Numbered from the stretch's first letter, positions 8,718 through 18,139 are shown. The stretch is DNA of 21,464 bases from Sphaeroforma sirkka (GCA_001586965.3 LUCW03001950.1:1-21464), one strand, 5' to 3'. The notes: generated by a model not told the origin, from the sequence alone. Program-made: numbers and translations.

Positions 8718-9663
8718 ATGTCCTACCCCGCCAAAGTCGTAGACAGCAACTCTTGAATCCTGAGCGCCGCAAGGAAGATGATATCGACCGGCGTGGAACT
8801 AAACGTCGTCAGTCCCATACGGAACGCTCCGCTCCGCACTCAGGTCAGGCACTGGAGGGGCAACAACAGACGCATCTTGGGGCTCCACCTATTATTTCCG
8901 CGGACGACAAGCAGCCACCAACAGCAAACAAAAAATGGACCTGCACAATCTGACGAGGATGTCATATTCGAGGGTGAGACCTAGGAAGCACCCAACCTGC
9001 GTGCGGACAGTAGTCAGACTTTTATTGGTGAACAGGTAGCCAGTGAAGGGCTGTCCCCTCGTTCGTCTCGGGATACTCCAGGGGCCTTATTTCCCAGTAA
9101 TGACCCACCACGCCTCCCACCTAACAAGCGGAAGCGTCACCGGAACCGTACCAACAACAAGGAAACGGCACGGGAACAATCGTCAGCTCAGAAACTCACG
9201 GAGCTGATGACACAACAGCAGTCTCTCTTTGAAAAAAATACGAACAGAGGTTACAGCGCATAAACGCCGGACGAACTACAATAGGGCCGGCCGCTAAGGA
9301 GAGTTCTTCTGACGCACACGAACGGGTACAGGCAGTACCAGAGGACGAAGACAACCCTACCTTCCGAATTCAAGGCTGTGAGCGTCCGTTTTATGGACTT
9401 GGGTACAAATCACCAGGGTCAGAGAGGACAGTTCAACCGAGGAGGATGATACTCTGTCTGCCAGTGCGAACACACCAACTTTTCAAGAGTTCGCACATGA
9501 ACAAGTATTAGCCAGACAGAATACTCAAGGTAAGCAGGCGGTGAAGAATAGACAGGACCGATTAAGTACGAACCTGCGCCAACAACAGCAACGTCAGTGG
9601 GGCGAGAAAGAAGCGCCCAGTGAATATGTACAGACTACATCCGCGACAACTCTGAACGGTTGA
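8718..9663 (+). pseudogene. gag: Gag N-terminal and central region (broken)
   Basis: Gag would form the particle that packages the element RNA. The first candidate start is the ATG at 8718, with A at -3, reading MSYPAKVVDS before an early stop. A shift then opens PERRKEDDIDRRGTKRRQ, and a further shift opens the frame ending DEDVIFEGET. The latter meets an in-frame TAG at 8982-8984 and continues as EAPNLRADSSQTFIGEQ to a TAA at 9261-9263. More shifts near 9235 (A-run) and 9425 are needed to reach TFQEFAHEQVLARQ and a Q-rich segment ending at the TGA at 9661-9663. The composition (charged, Q/P/R-rich, no membrane segment) fits Gag. No homologue is recognised by sequence, so the call rests on position and composition. 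Confidence 0.6.
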
Positions 9664-9768
9664 AGACATGCACACCTCAACTACAGATCGAACAGATCTG
9701 TTCGCACGAAAACACAAGCCACTGTCAATCCGCGTTTCGCAAGTTAGCCAAAGGGCCAAAGTCGGAAC

Positions 9769-10248
9769 ATGCACACTCCTCTTATGGAACAAATGGCACA
9801 GCTCATGGAGAACCACAGGAGGGCACGTGAACGGTGCCAGACAGATGCCGACTTCCAACAGAATTTAGTGAACCACTGCATTGTACAACTGTTAGAAGAA
9901 GCTCTCAACGGCCGTACGTATGAACGTACTCTACAGTTGCATCCCAAATGGCAACTGATGGAGACACACGAGCTTATACAGCTGTTGAGCCCTGACATTC
10001 AGGATGCACAGCAACGTACGGCAGCACGTTTCCAGGGTCGCAACAACCGCGAGGGCCCGACGACCAATGGAAGTCACGACCACACCAATAGCCGCCCCAA
10101 CCTACAGACGAGTAGACGACAAACGCAGAATTGGACTCAACGGCCCCAACCTACGGTACCAACGACTTGTGCGGGGTGCCAGGCACAGGCGCCACCAGGT
10201 GGTAGGCACATCCACGGTGTCACCATTTCAGGGCGTCGCAAGCGGTGA
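9769..10248 (+). CDS. gag: Gag C-terminal fragment, 159 codons
   Basis: This is the longest open piece of gag. The first third (MHTPLMEQMAQLMENHRRAR...NHCIVQLLEEAL) looks helical, as expected of a capsid C-terminal region. The rest is rich in R, N, Q and P (SRPNLQTSRRQTQNWTQRPQP) and probably binds RNA. A CAGC motif (C-x2-C) followed by H residues is only part of a zinc knuckle; the usual CX2CX4HX4C is not completed. The first ATG is probably not a real start, because the upstream frames are Gag-like and separated by a shift. The end overlaps the next open frame by four bases. Confidence 0.55.
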   Translation: MHTPLMEQMAQLMENHRRARERCQTDADFQQNLVNHCIVQLLEEALNGRTYERTLQLHPKWQLMETHELIQLLSPDIQDAQQRTAARFQGRNNREGPTTNGSHDHTNSRPNLQTSRRQTQNWTQRPQPTVPTTCAGCQAQAPPGGRHIHGVTISGRRKR

Positions 10249-10556
10249 GCGCAGAGGGTCGGGCAAGGCTATACGACAACAACCGTCCTTTGAGGGACGT
10301 ACAATCGGTACACAGACCGTCCACAACGTCAACCGCAGGACAGGGGCAGAATACATCCCAGACTAGAGACGTAGTTACAATACGTCCGACGCCTCAAGTA
10401 CAGGTGAATGCGATTACACAGGACGAAGACTTGGCTCCACCATCGGAAGCTACAGAGATTCATATCAACACGATCCTTTACGAAGACTTCGAGTACATGA
10501 CGTCACCACCAAACCACACCTATGACACGTGGGAGTCGGTAGCCGATCATGCATGA
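10245..10556 (+). CDS. gag-pol linker or Gag tail ORF, 103 codons
   Basis: An open frame overlaps the end of the previous ORF by four bases and stops at TGA just before the protease frame. It reads like a disordered, acidic tail (DEDLAPPSEATEIHINT...YEDFEYMTSPPNHTYDTWESV). It could be the Gag C-terminus after a frameshift, or a linker before protease. No domain is recognised. The last part (GTAGCCGATCA) is where similarity to pol copy 2 begins, so this tail marks the 5' limit of the duplicated unit. Confidence 0.45.
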   Translation: MSAEGRARLYDNNRPLRDVQSVHRPSTTSTAGQGQNTSQTRDVVTIRPTPQVQVNAITQDEDLAPPSEATEIHINTILYEDFEYMTSPPNHTYDTWESVADHA

Positions 10557-10559
10557 GAG

Positions 10560-11048
10560 GTGAGGGTGTCTGAGTCGGATAGGAGCTTCATATTTGTTAC
10601 CACGATTGGAGCAGTGATGGCAATACAAGACCCATTGCTGACGTCAGACAACCGAGTCTATATTCAAGTACAAATCAACGGACGTACGTTCAAAGCCTTG
10701 ATAGACACGGGAGCAAATAGAAGTTGTATCTCACAGACATCCGCAGACCTCCTTGGCCGACCAATAACTCCGGCACCACCTGGGTCATTTATATATTTAG
10801 CTGACAAGGCGGTGCGAACTCCTCGACTGGGGACGACGGAAGTGGGTACCTATAAGGTACGGTACCAGAATTATCGACGGTTCATTAGAATTGATGAACT
10901 TGCCGACGGGTATAGATGTTATAGTGGGGCAAGATATGTTGAAAGGCTTGGGCCTATACATAGGCGGTATCCAATCGCCACTTGCACCAATAGACCCCAC
11001 AGAACTAGAAGAGCTCCTCGAACCCATACCACGCCGACAGGCACCTAA
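10560..11048 (+). pseudogene. pol: aspartic protease, pol copy 1
   Basis: This retropepsin would cleave the polyprotein. The active-site motif DTG (10704-10712) lies in ALIDTGANRSCIS, preceded by the VYIQVQINGRTFK strand, as in Ty3/Gypsy proteases. The frame is lost near 10880, and the second conserved part (GIDVIVGQDMLKGLG) continues in another frame from 10891. The annotated ORF therefore ends in out-of-frame residues. The first codon at 10560 is GTG, not ATG, as expected for a domain released from a fusion. Copy 2 has lost the catalytic glycine. Confidence 0.82.
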
Positions 11049-11457
11049 CACGACGGAACCCGTCGATGTACGCCAACGGTTGGCACAGGATTTGGAAGCC
11101 AATGCGAAAATTGCCGACAACGCGCGCTGTCGTCTGGAAGGGAGTGAGGTAACCATCCCAGTAACCCATGAACAAGCGTTGCAGATGCGGCGATCGGCGC
11201 GTAACTTCGTATCCGATCGATGGCTCCCCTATGTGGATGAACAAGTGAAGAAGTGGTTGACGGATTTGGTAATCACGAAACGAACGACACCAACGACTGT
11301 TAATCTTCCTCTCCTTGCGGTACCGACATTCGATGCGGAAGGCAACGTCAAGAAGGTACGCGTGTGTTTAGACATGCGTGCCGTTAACGCGCTTATTCCT
11401 GGTGACCAGTTCCTGATCCCCAAGGTCAACGAACTCATATCTCGCCTCCAAGAGTAA
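10891..11457 (+). pseudogene. pol: protease C-terminus and RT fingers, pol copy 1
   Basis: A 188-codon open frame begins with the protease flap/end (LPTGIDVIVGQDMLKGL). It runs through a connector rich in E and R, then the reverse transcriptase N-terminal region, with TTPTTVNLPLLAVPTF and VRVCLDMRAVNALIPGDQF (fingers strands, RT block 1). It ends early because one extra C near 11450 shifts the frame; copy 2 reads through at that point. Its start is internal to the polyprotein. Confidence 0.85.
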
Positions 11458-12178
11458 GAAGTACTACACGACGCTGGACATATCGGCTGCAAACCACAGG
11501 CTGCCCATCCATCCAGACTCACAATACTTATTTAGTTTTACACACGAACGTTATCAGTACTCGTTCACATCAGCACCGTTCGGTCTTCATGTACTCACGC
11601 AGCAGTTTCAACGTACCTTGAGTACAATACTTGATGGCTTACCGGTTCACCACTATATCGATGACATAGTTATCGCCAGTGACGGTTATGACGAACACGT
11701 TAGGACGGTGCAGAAGGTGATACAACGCTTAACATACCACAGTTTTAAGCTTAACCCTGCCAAGTGCCACTTCGCTATCTCCGAAGTCAGGATCCTAGGG
11801 AAGAAAGTATCGGCACAAGGCATTGACATTGACCATGAAAAGCAGGCCAAGCTGATCGACTGGCCCACACCACAACGATACAAAGATATAGCCTCGGCGT
11901 TGGGTTTAGCAAATTACCTCCACGAACATCTGCCTAATTTCGCGAACACGGTTGCACCCTTGCGCGAATTTTGCAAACTCAAACCAAAGGAGTTGATAGG
12001 TGATCGTTGGGAGGAGAGACATGCACAGGCGTGGCAGGCAATGAAAGACGCAGTGGTGAATGCTGTGGCGTTACACTTTCCGGTCGACGGCATTCCTCTA
12101 AACTTGGAAACCGACGCTAGCGATTACGGTTTAGGGGAGCGCTATTCCAATGGGTCAACGGTAAGAAACATTACTTAA
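11458..12178 (+). pseudogene. pol: reverse transcriptase palm and thumb, pol copy 1
   Basis: The RT catalytic core copies RNA to DNA. The first catalytic Asp is at 11477-11479 in YYTTLDISAA, followed by HRLPIHPDSQYLFSFTHERY and SAPFGLHVLTQQFQR. The YIDD box at 11654-11665 carries the other two catalytic Asp residues. The thumb continues through NPAKCHFA...LGKKVSAQGIDID. A frame change near 12138 separates it from the RNase H remainder. Copy 1 has DISAANHR where copy 2 has DISAAYHR; Tyr is the usual residue, so copy 1 has a substitution in the dNTP-selection motif. Confidence 0.9.
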
Positions 12179-12480
12179 TGTTCTTTAGTAAGACTCTGAA
12201 CCATGCGCAACAGAACTACGCCACACCTATGAAGGAGTTACTGGCATTGGTATATGGACTGACACATTTCAGGGAATACTTGGATGGGCAACGGTTTGCG
12301 GTCTTCACGGACCACAAGGCCCTTGTATATATGAACACACAGCTCAAGCTTAATCCGATGCTTCAGAGATGGCATCATATCATCGCGCCATTCAACTTTA
12401 CCATATCGCATATACCAGGAGAGTCAAATGTGCTCCCGGACATGTTAAGTAGAGTACACGAGGGGACAGCGGAGCAGGAC
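12100..12480 (+). pseudogene. pol: RNase H, pol copy 1
   Basis: This domain removes RNA from the RNA/DNA hybrid. The first Asp is at 12113-12115 in NLETDASDYGLG. The frame shifts at the GGGGAGCG run just after it; past the break, FFSKTLNHAQQNYATPMKEL gives the Glu and FTDHKALVYMN the second Asp (12310-12312). HIPGESNVLPDMLSRV is the terminal block. This is the RT-attached Gypsy type of RNase H. The open part from 12178 runs on into the methyltransferase-like domain. Confidence 0.87.
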
Positions 12481-12492
12481 GAACTCGAAATA

Positions 12493-12822
12493 ATGTATAC
12501 CGACGGCTGGCAGTTATTCCCTAGTTACTTTGAACAAGCGCAACAACACTTTGGACCGAATGACATAGATGTATTTGCGGACCCAACCAACGCTCAGCTT
12601 CCTCGGTTCTGGACGAAGGATGATGGGGAAGGAGCGTTTGCCCACGACTGGTCGATAGTCGATGGATGGATGAACCCGCCTTGGGGACAGATACACAGGA
12701 TGTTACGCAAGATACGAGCCGACGGCGCACGGGCCACAGTATGTCTACCATGGGTACCAAGAGCACCATGGTTCGACCTGTTCAAGCAGTTATTGCAGAC
12801 AGAACCGGTGCTGGTACCACGG
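12493..12822 (+). other. Dam-like DNA N6-adenine methyltransferase domain, pol copy 1
   Basis: About 110 residues between RNase H and integrase match the layout of phage-type Dam enzymes. They start DGWQLFPSYFEQAQQHFG, then IDVFADPTNAQLPRFWT, an acidic KDDGEGAFAHDW, the NPPW motif at 12673-12684, a helix (IHRMLRKI), ATVCLPWVPRAPWFDLF and LLQTEPVLV. NPPW corresponds to motif IV, (D/N)PP(Y/F/W). DIRS-type retrotransposons carry a comparable domain (established knowledge), but it is not a standard Gypsy module. It is open in this copy until a one-base loss near 12826. Whether it methylates anything cannot be judged; it may be a structural relic. Confidence 0.72.
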
Positions 12823-13474
12823 ACACACACACGTTCCTCAAGTACGCTAAGTACGCATGTGGGAAGACACCATGGGGTCATACCGTAGTAGCACGGGTGG
12901 GTCCTCCCAATGGATTCAAACTGGACCCGCTGTTTTCACAGCGACTTGGTTTTGCAGAACCAAAGCATACAAAATATGTCATGTGCTTAGACACAGCGCG
13001 AGAAATCTCAGTGGCACTGGCAGATGCAGAGGGTCAACCGGCGTTTGCACAAGCGAGTCCGGCGGAGAAACAGCGTCGTACGCAACTCACGCAAGCGCAA
13101 CACGAACAAGGACATCATGGGGCGGCGGACACAGTCCAACAACTTCGTCAGAACGGTCACGTTTGGCCAGGGGCACTTGAGTTAGCCACAGAAGTTAAGC
13201 GGCAATGTGGCACATGTTTGGGACAGGACACACTTCGTAAAGGTTTCCACCCGATGATTAGCATCGATGCACGCTACCCGTGGGACCATATTCAAGTGGA
13301 CTACATCCCGATGCCACTGGAGTCCAGACGCAAGAACAATTATATTCTTCACGTCTTAGACATCGCCACAGGCTATTCTATCCTTCGAGCCACACCGGAC
13401 AAGACAAAGGAAACCACGACACAGACACTCATAGAGATTTTTTGGCGAACATGGTTTCCCCGTAAAATCAAACA
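12823..13474 (+). pseudogene. pol: linker and integrase N-terminal/first catalytic part, pol copy 1
   Basis: The linker (HTFLKYAKYACGKTPWG) is also seen in the relics at 820-890 and 1335-1400. The zinc-binding domain follows, with His residues in HEQGHHGAADT (13101-13118) and Cys residues at 13206-13208 and 13215-13217 (CGTC). HVWPGALELATEVKRQ is the usual WPG helix. The catalytic core begins with IQVDYIPM (first Asp 13299-13301) and LDIATGYSI. A one-base loss near 13468 breaks the frame just before the second Asp; copy 2 is correct there. Confidence 0.88.
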
Positions 13475-14147
13475 GACATGGGGAAGGAGTTCACCAACAA
13501 GTTAGTGGAGCTTCTGGTCCAGGAAGTGGGGATGCTACATAAGGTGTCTCCACCATATCGACCCCAAGTGCTGGGCGCGGCAGAACGACGTCACAAGGAG
13601 ATTACACGTTCTATTCGGCAATGCTGTGAGGCAGTTCCCTTCGATGGGACGAACGCCTTCCGTTTACGATGCTATACCAGAACCTTCGGATATCCCGTCG
13701 CCATAAGAGTGCACCGTTTAGCGTGTACTTTGGCCGCCGCCATGTTCCGTTCGCCGATTTCACGGACGAGTTACCGGATTCTCAGCCGATGACGAATGAC
13801 ACCTGGGCACAACGATTAGACCAGTTACAGGACACTATATTGCCGACCCTCCACCACATTACCAAGAAGTATACAGGCAAGCTTACGACGACATTTGACC
13901 GCCTGCATGCTCACGACTTGGTACATTTCGACGAAGGAGATGTGGTCATGGTACGATCAGAAGGCCGAACAACGAAGGCTATGCGGCCATTGTTTGGACC
14001 ATATGTAGTCAAAGCTAGACACGGCCAACGCTACGAGTTAGCGAACAAGGATGGTTCCGCCCCACCAGAATTCAAGACCAAACCGGTACGGGTGGAACTC
14101 CTCCGTTTAGTGCATAGACGCACAGACCCACCAATTAACGAAGACTT
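13475..14147 (+). pseudogene. pol: integrase catalytic end and GPY-type C-terminus, pol copy 1
   Basis: The second catalytic Asp is at 13475-13477 (DMGKEFTNKL) and the Glu at 13583-13585 (LGAAERRHKEI). They are 35 residues apart, the DD35E spacing of integrases. A frameshift near 13655 moves the continuation to another frame. The later part (HDLVHFDEGDVVMVR, RPLFGPYVVKARHGQRYEL, KPVRVELLRL) is the SH3-like GPY/F C-terminal region. It inserts the element DNA into the host. Confidence 0.87.
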
Positions 14148-14330
14148 ATGGACCGAAGGAGGGTGGAGTTTCGCCATATTATCACACATCGTACGAATGA
14201 TGAGACGGGGAAATTAGAATACCTGGTGAGATGGCGAGAAGGCGAACCAACGTGGGAAACAGCAGAAGCTTTTGATGATGCCCAACGATATCGCGGCCTA
14301 CCACAAAGCTTCGCAGACACGGACACGTAA
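14148..14330 (+). pseudogene. pol: chromodomain, pol copy 1
   Basis: VEFRHIITHRTNDETGKLEY, then LVRWREGEPTWETAEAFDDA is the three-strand and aromatic pattern of chromodomains (..KLEYLV.W.....TWE...). Chromodomains at the integrase end are the mark of chromoviruses and steer insertion toward modified histones. The ATG at 14148 arises from a shift in the upstream linker, so it is not a true start. In this frame the end is scrambled after FDDA. In the other frame the tail reads RTRKRQRAQV before TAA. Confidence 0.85.
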
Positions 14331-14402
14331 GCGCCAACGTGCACAAGTCTAATACTTTATCTTCAATATAACTTTGTTCTCGGATATCGAGCTCAAGCTC
14401 TG

Positions 14403-14857
14403 GAGCATAAACCGGCAACTCTAGCTCCTTAGTATAAACCAGCCCTCGAGCTCTTGAGTATAAAAAGCAGCGACTCATTCCCGAGTATAAACCAGCAACT
14501 CTAGCTCCCGAGTATAAACCAGCCTCTCGAGACTCTTGAGTATAAAAGCAGCGACTCTGGCTCCAGAGTATAAACCAGCAACTCTAGCTCCCGAGTATAA
14601 ACCAGCCTCTCGAGCTCTTGAGTATAAAAGCAGCGACACTTAGCTACGAGTAGAAAACCAGCAGCTCTAGCTCCCATTCAGTTAAACCAGCCTCTCGAGG
14701 CTCTTGAGTATAAAAAGCAGCGACGGAGCTCCCGAGTATAAACCAGCCACTCGAGGCTCGCGAGAATAAACGGTTAGCACTCGAGCTCGCGAGGGAAAAT
14801 TCGTCAGCGGCTCAAGCTCGCGAGGTTAAATGAGCCACTCTTGCTTCGGAGTATAAC
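14403..14857. repeat. 27-bp hairpin/TATAAA repeat array, copy 1
   Basis: About 17 units of roughly 27 bp, each with GAGTATAAACCAGC and a core like CTCNAGCTCNNGAG. Three monomer types (A: CCAGCAACTCTAGCTCCC; B: CCAGCCTCTCGAGCTCTT; C: AGCAGCGACTCTGGCTCCA) recur in the order A-B-C, forming a higher-order unit of about 82 bp near 14480-14640. The right end is more diverged (GAGAATAAA, GAGGGAAAA, GAGGTTAAA). Each unit holds a near-palindrome and a TATAAA sequence. The array lies between the chromodomain stop and the end of the element unit. Confidence 0.9.
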
Positions 14858-15058
14858 ACAGCGAAATCAATCAAACAACTCCTTGGGCATTGTTTTGAAA
14901 CAGCAGGTTAATGGTTTGCACGGTTTCTGCCACTGGCAGTTTTCCTCCGACAAATACAGTCTATATTGTACTTGCCAAACTCCTATATGCTGACACAGAT
15001 GAACAGTAGCTCCAAGAATTCAAACACGACGGGTCGCTCGAGACGCTCACATCAGGTC
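14858..15058 (+). other. 3' UTR spacer, copy 1
   Basis: Unique sequence (from ACAGCGAAATCAATCAAACAA to GGGTCGCTCGAGACG) is repeated at 19559-19763 with small indels. It separates the two repeat arrays. No ORF of note. Confidence 0.7.
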
Positions 15059-15118
15059 CTCTAGCTCTCAGAGGTAAAATGCCAGCACAATGGTTCTACC
15101 TCTCTGAGGATAAATGAA
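15059..15118. repeat. 33-bp repeat array, copy 1 (two units)
   Basis: Units with CTCTAGCTCTC(A/T)GAGG followed by TAAAATGCCAGCACAATG; the second is cut at ATGAACA. The motif CTC.AGCTC..GAGG.TAAA...CCAGC is the same pattern as in the 27-bp array, so both arrays share one ancestral unit. Copy 2 has five units at the matching place. The break inside unit 2 marks the junction with pol copy 2. Confidence 0.8.
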
Positions 15119-15230
15119 CATGACAGGAGAACTACACCTGGTACCACGGAACGGGACACGGTAGCCGATCAAGTATGAGAAGTGAGCATGTCTGGGTCGG
15201 ACACCATGAGCTTCATATTAGTTACCACGG

Positions 15231-15437
15231 ATGGGAGCTCCCAATGGCATTCAAAGACCCATTGCTGACGTCACACCGAGACAACGAGTCTATATTCAAG
15301 TACAAATCAACGGACGTACGTTCAAAGCCTTGATAGACACAGAGCGAAATAGAAGTTGTATCTCACAGACATCCGCAGACCTCGCTTGGCCGACCAATAA
15401 GTCCGGCACCACCTGGGTCATTTATATATTTAGCTGA
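15231..15437 (+). pseudogene. pol: aspartic protease fragment, pol copy 2
   Basis: It holds VYIQVQINGRTFKALIDT and RSCISQTSADL, as in copy 1. The active-site triplet reads DTE (15336-15344) because ACGGGAGC became ACAGAGCG. Loss of the Gly next to the catalytic Asp would inactivate a retropepsin. The frame then shifts at TCGCTTGGCC. Confidence 0.82.
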
Positions 15438-15872
15438 CAAGGCGGTGCGAACTCCTCACATGGGGACGGCGGACAGGAAGTGGTACCATAAGTTTGGTAC
15501 CAGAATTATCGACGGTTGGTTTCATTAAGAATTGATGAACTTGCCGACACGGGTATAGATGTTATAGTGGGGCAAGATATGTTGAAAGGGTTGGGCCCAG
15601 GACACATAGGCGGTTTCCATCCGATTCGCCACTTGCACCAATAGACCCCACAGAACTAGAAGAGCTCCTCGAACCCATACCACGCCGACAGGCACCTAAC
15701 ACGACGGAACCCGTCGATGTACGCGAACGGTTGGCACAGGATTTGGAAGCCAATGCGAAAATTGCCGACAACGCGCGCTGTCGTCTGGAAGGGAGTGAGA
15801 GGTAACCATCCCAGTAACCCATGAACAAGCGTTGCAGATGCGGCGATCGGCGCGTAACTTCGTATCCGATCG

Positions 15873-16067
15873 ATGGCTCCCTATGTGGATGAACAAGTGA
15901 AGAAGTGGTTGACGGATTTGGTGATCACGAAACGAACGACACCAACGACTGTTAATCTTCCTCTCCTTGCGGTACCGACATTCGATGCGGAAGGCAACGT
16001 CAAGAAGGTACGCGTGTGTTTAGACATGCGTGCCGTTAACGCGCTTATTCCTGGTGACCAGTTCTGA
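15873..16067 (+). pseudogene. pol: RT N-terminal fragment, pol copy 2
   Basis: VTIPVT and the QMRRSARNFVSDRW region lie just upstream in another frame. This frame carries WLTDLVITKRTTPTTVNLPL to VRVCLDMRAVNALIPGDQF. It ends one codon later because a C is missing at GTTCTGATCC (GTTCCTGATCC in copy 1). Just after, this copy reads correctly through RLKSKKYYTTLDISAAYHR where copy 1 is shifted. Confidence 0.85.
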
Positions 16068-17155
16068 TCCCCAAGGTCAACGAACTCATATCTCGCCTCA
16101 AGAGTAAGAAGTACTACACGACGCTGGACATATCGGCTGCATACCACAGGCTGCCCATCCATCCAGACTCACAATACTTTATTTAGTTTTACACACGAAC
16201 GTTATCAGTACTCGTTCACATCAGCACCGTTCGGTCTTCATGTACTCACGCAGCAGTTTCAACGTACCTTGAGTACAATACTTGATGATGGCTTACCGGT
16301 TCACCACTATATCGATGACATAGTTATCGCCAGTGACGGTTATGACGAACACGTTAGGACGGTGCAGAAGGTGATACAACGCTTAAACATACCACAGTTT
16401 TAAGCTTAACCCCAAGTGCCACTTCGCTATCTCTCGAAGTCATGATCCTAGGAAGAAAAGAATCGGCAAGGCACAAGGCATTGACATTGACCATGAAAAG
16501 CAGGCCAAGCTGATCGACTGGCCCACACCACAACGAGTACAAAGATATAGCCTCGGCGTTGGGTTTAGCAAATTACCTCCACGAACATCTGCCTAATTTC
16601 GCGAACACGGTTGCACCCTTTGCGCAGAATTTTGCAAACTCAAACCAAAGGAGTTGATAGGTGATCGTTGGGAGGAGAGACATGCACAGGCGTGGCAGGC
16701 AATGAAAGACGCAGTGGTGAATGCTGTGGCGTTACACTTTCCGGTCGACGGCATTCCTCTAAACTTGGAAACCGACGCCTAGCGATTACGGTTTAGGGGG
16801 TTGTATTCCAATGGGTCAACGGTAAGAAACATTACTTAATGTTCTTTAGTAAGACTCTGAACCATGCGCAACAGAACTACGCCACACCTATGAAGGAGTT
16901 ACTGGCATTGGTATATGGACTGACACATTTCAGGGAATACTGGATGGGCAACGGTTTGCGGTCTTCACGGACCACAAGGCCCTTGTGTATATGAACACAC
17001 AGCTCAAGCTTAATCCGATGCTTCAGAGATGGCATCATATCATCGCGCCATTCAACTTTACCATATCGCATATACCAGAGAGAGTCAAATGTGCTCCCGG
17101 ACATGTTAAGTAGAGTACACGAGGGGACAGCGGAGCAGGACGAACTCTCGAAATA

Positions 17156-18100
17156 ATGTATACCGACGGCTGGCAGTTATTCCTCAGTTACTTTGAACAA
17201 GCGCAACAACACTTTGGACCGAATGACATAGATGTATTTGCGGACCCAACCAACGCTCAGCTTCCTCGGTTCTGGACGAAGGATGATGGGGAAGGAGCGT
17301 TTGCCCACGACTGGTCGATAGTCGATGGATGGATGAACCCGCCTTGGGGACAGATACACAGGATGTTACGCAAGATACGAGCCGACGGCGCACGGGCCAC
17401 AGTATGTCTACCATGGGTACCAAGAGCACCATGGTTCGACCTGTTCAAGCAGTTATTGCAGACAGAACCGGTGCTGGTACCACGGACACCACACACGTTC
17501 CTCAAGTACGCTAAGTACGCATGTGGGAAGACACCATGGGGTCATACCGTAGTAGCACGGGTGGGTCCTCCCAATGGATTCAAACTGGACCCGCTGTTTT
17601 CACAGCGACTTGGTTTTGCAGAACCAAAAAAGCATACAAAATATGTCATGTGCTTAGACACAGCGCGAGAAATCTCAGTGGCACTGGCAGATGCAGAGGG
17701 TCAACCGGCGTTTGCACAAGCGAGTCCGGCGGAGAAACAGCGTCGTACGCAACTCACGCAAGCGCAACACGAACAAGGACATCATGGGGCGGCGGACACA
17801 GTCCAACAACTTCGTCAGAACGGTCACGTTTGGCCAGGGGCACTTGAGTTAGCCACAGAAGTTAAGCGGCAATGTGGCACATGTTTGGGACAGGACACAC
17901 TTCGCAAAGGTTTCCACCCGATGATTAGCATCGATGCACGCTACCCGTGGGACCATATTCAAGCGGACTACATCCCGATGCCACTGGAGTCCAGACGCAA
18001 GAACAATTATATTCTTCACGTCTTAGACATCGCCACAGGCTATTCTATCCTTCGAGCCACACCGACAAGACAAAGGAAACCACGACACAGACACTCATAG
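17156..18100 (+). CDS. Dam-like methyltransferase plus integrase N-terminal ORF, pol copy 2
   Basis: This 314-codon frame, the longest in the window, is continuous from the Dam-like domain through the integrase zinc finger and the first catalytic Asp. Domains: Dam-like, residues about 1-110, with NPPW at 17336-17347; linker HTFLKYAKYACGKTPWG, about 115-130; an RNase-H-distal segment (KYVMCLDTAREISVALADA); HHCC with HEQGHHGAADT and CGTC; IQADYIPM with the Asp at 17966-17968 (IQVDYIPM in copy 1). It ends out of frame after ILRATP because one G is lost (CACACCGACAAG against CACACCGGACAAG). The ATG falls at the domain start, but in the element this is the middle of a polyprotein, so independent translation is unproven. 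Confidence 0.78.
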   Translation: MYTDGWQLFLSYFEQAQQHFGPNDIDVFADPTNAQLPRFWTKDDGEGAFAHDWSIVDGWMNPPWGQIHRMLRKIRADGARATVCLPWVPRAPWFDLFKQLLQTEPVLVPRTPHTFLKYAKYACGKTPWGHTVVARVGPPNGFKLDPLFSQRLGFAEPKKHTKYVMCLDTAREISVALADAEGQPAFAQASPAEKQRRTQLTQAQHEQGHHGAADTVQQLRQNGHVWPGALELATEVKRQCGTCLGQDTLRKGFHPMISIDARYPWDHIQADYIPMPLESRRKNNYILHVLDIATGYSILRATPTRQRKPRHRHS

Positions 18101-18139
18101 AGATTTTGGCGAACATGGTTTCCGCAAAAAATCCAAACA

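Noticed and set aside
10797-11156. 119-codon minus-strand ORF
   Set aside because: It is a shadow of the protease/RT region, which has recognisable motifs on the plus strand.
12760-12790. tRNA B-box-like GGTTCGACC
   Set aside because: It lies within the coding sequence of the Dam-like domain (PWFDLF), and no cloverleaf can be formed around it.
12666-12830. A separate gene starting at 12666
   Set aside because: The first part of this frame overlaps the Dam-like domain out of frame. Only the portion after about 12830 is the real linker and integrase.
14403-14857. CRISPR-like array
   Set aside because: The 27-bp units are contiguous without unique spacers of constant length, and the context is a eukaryotic LTR element.
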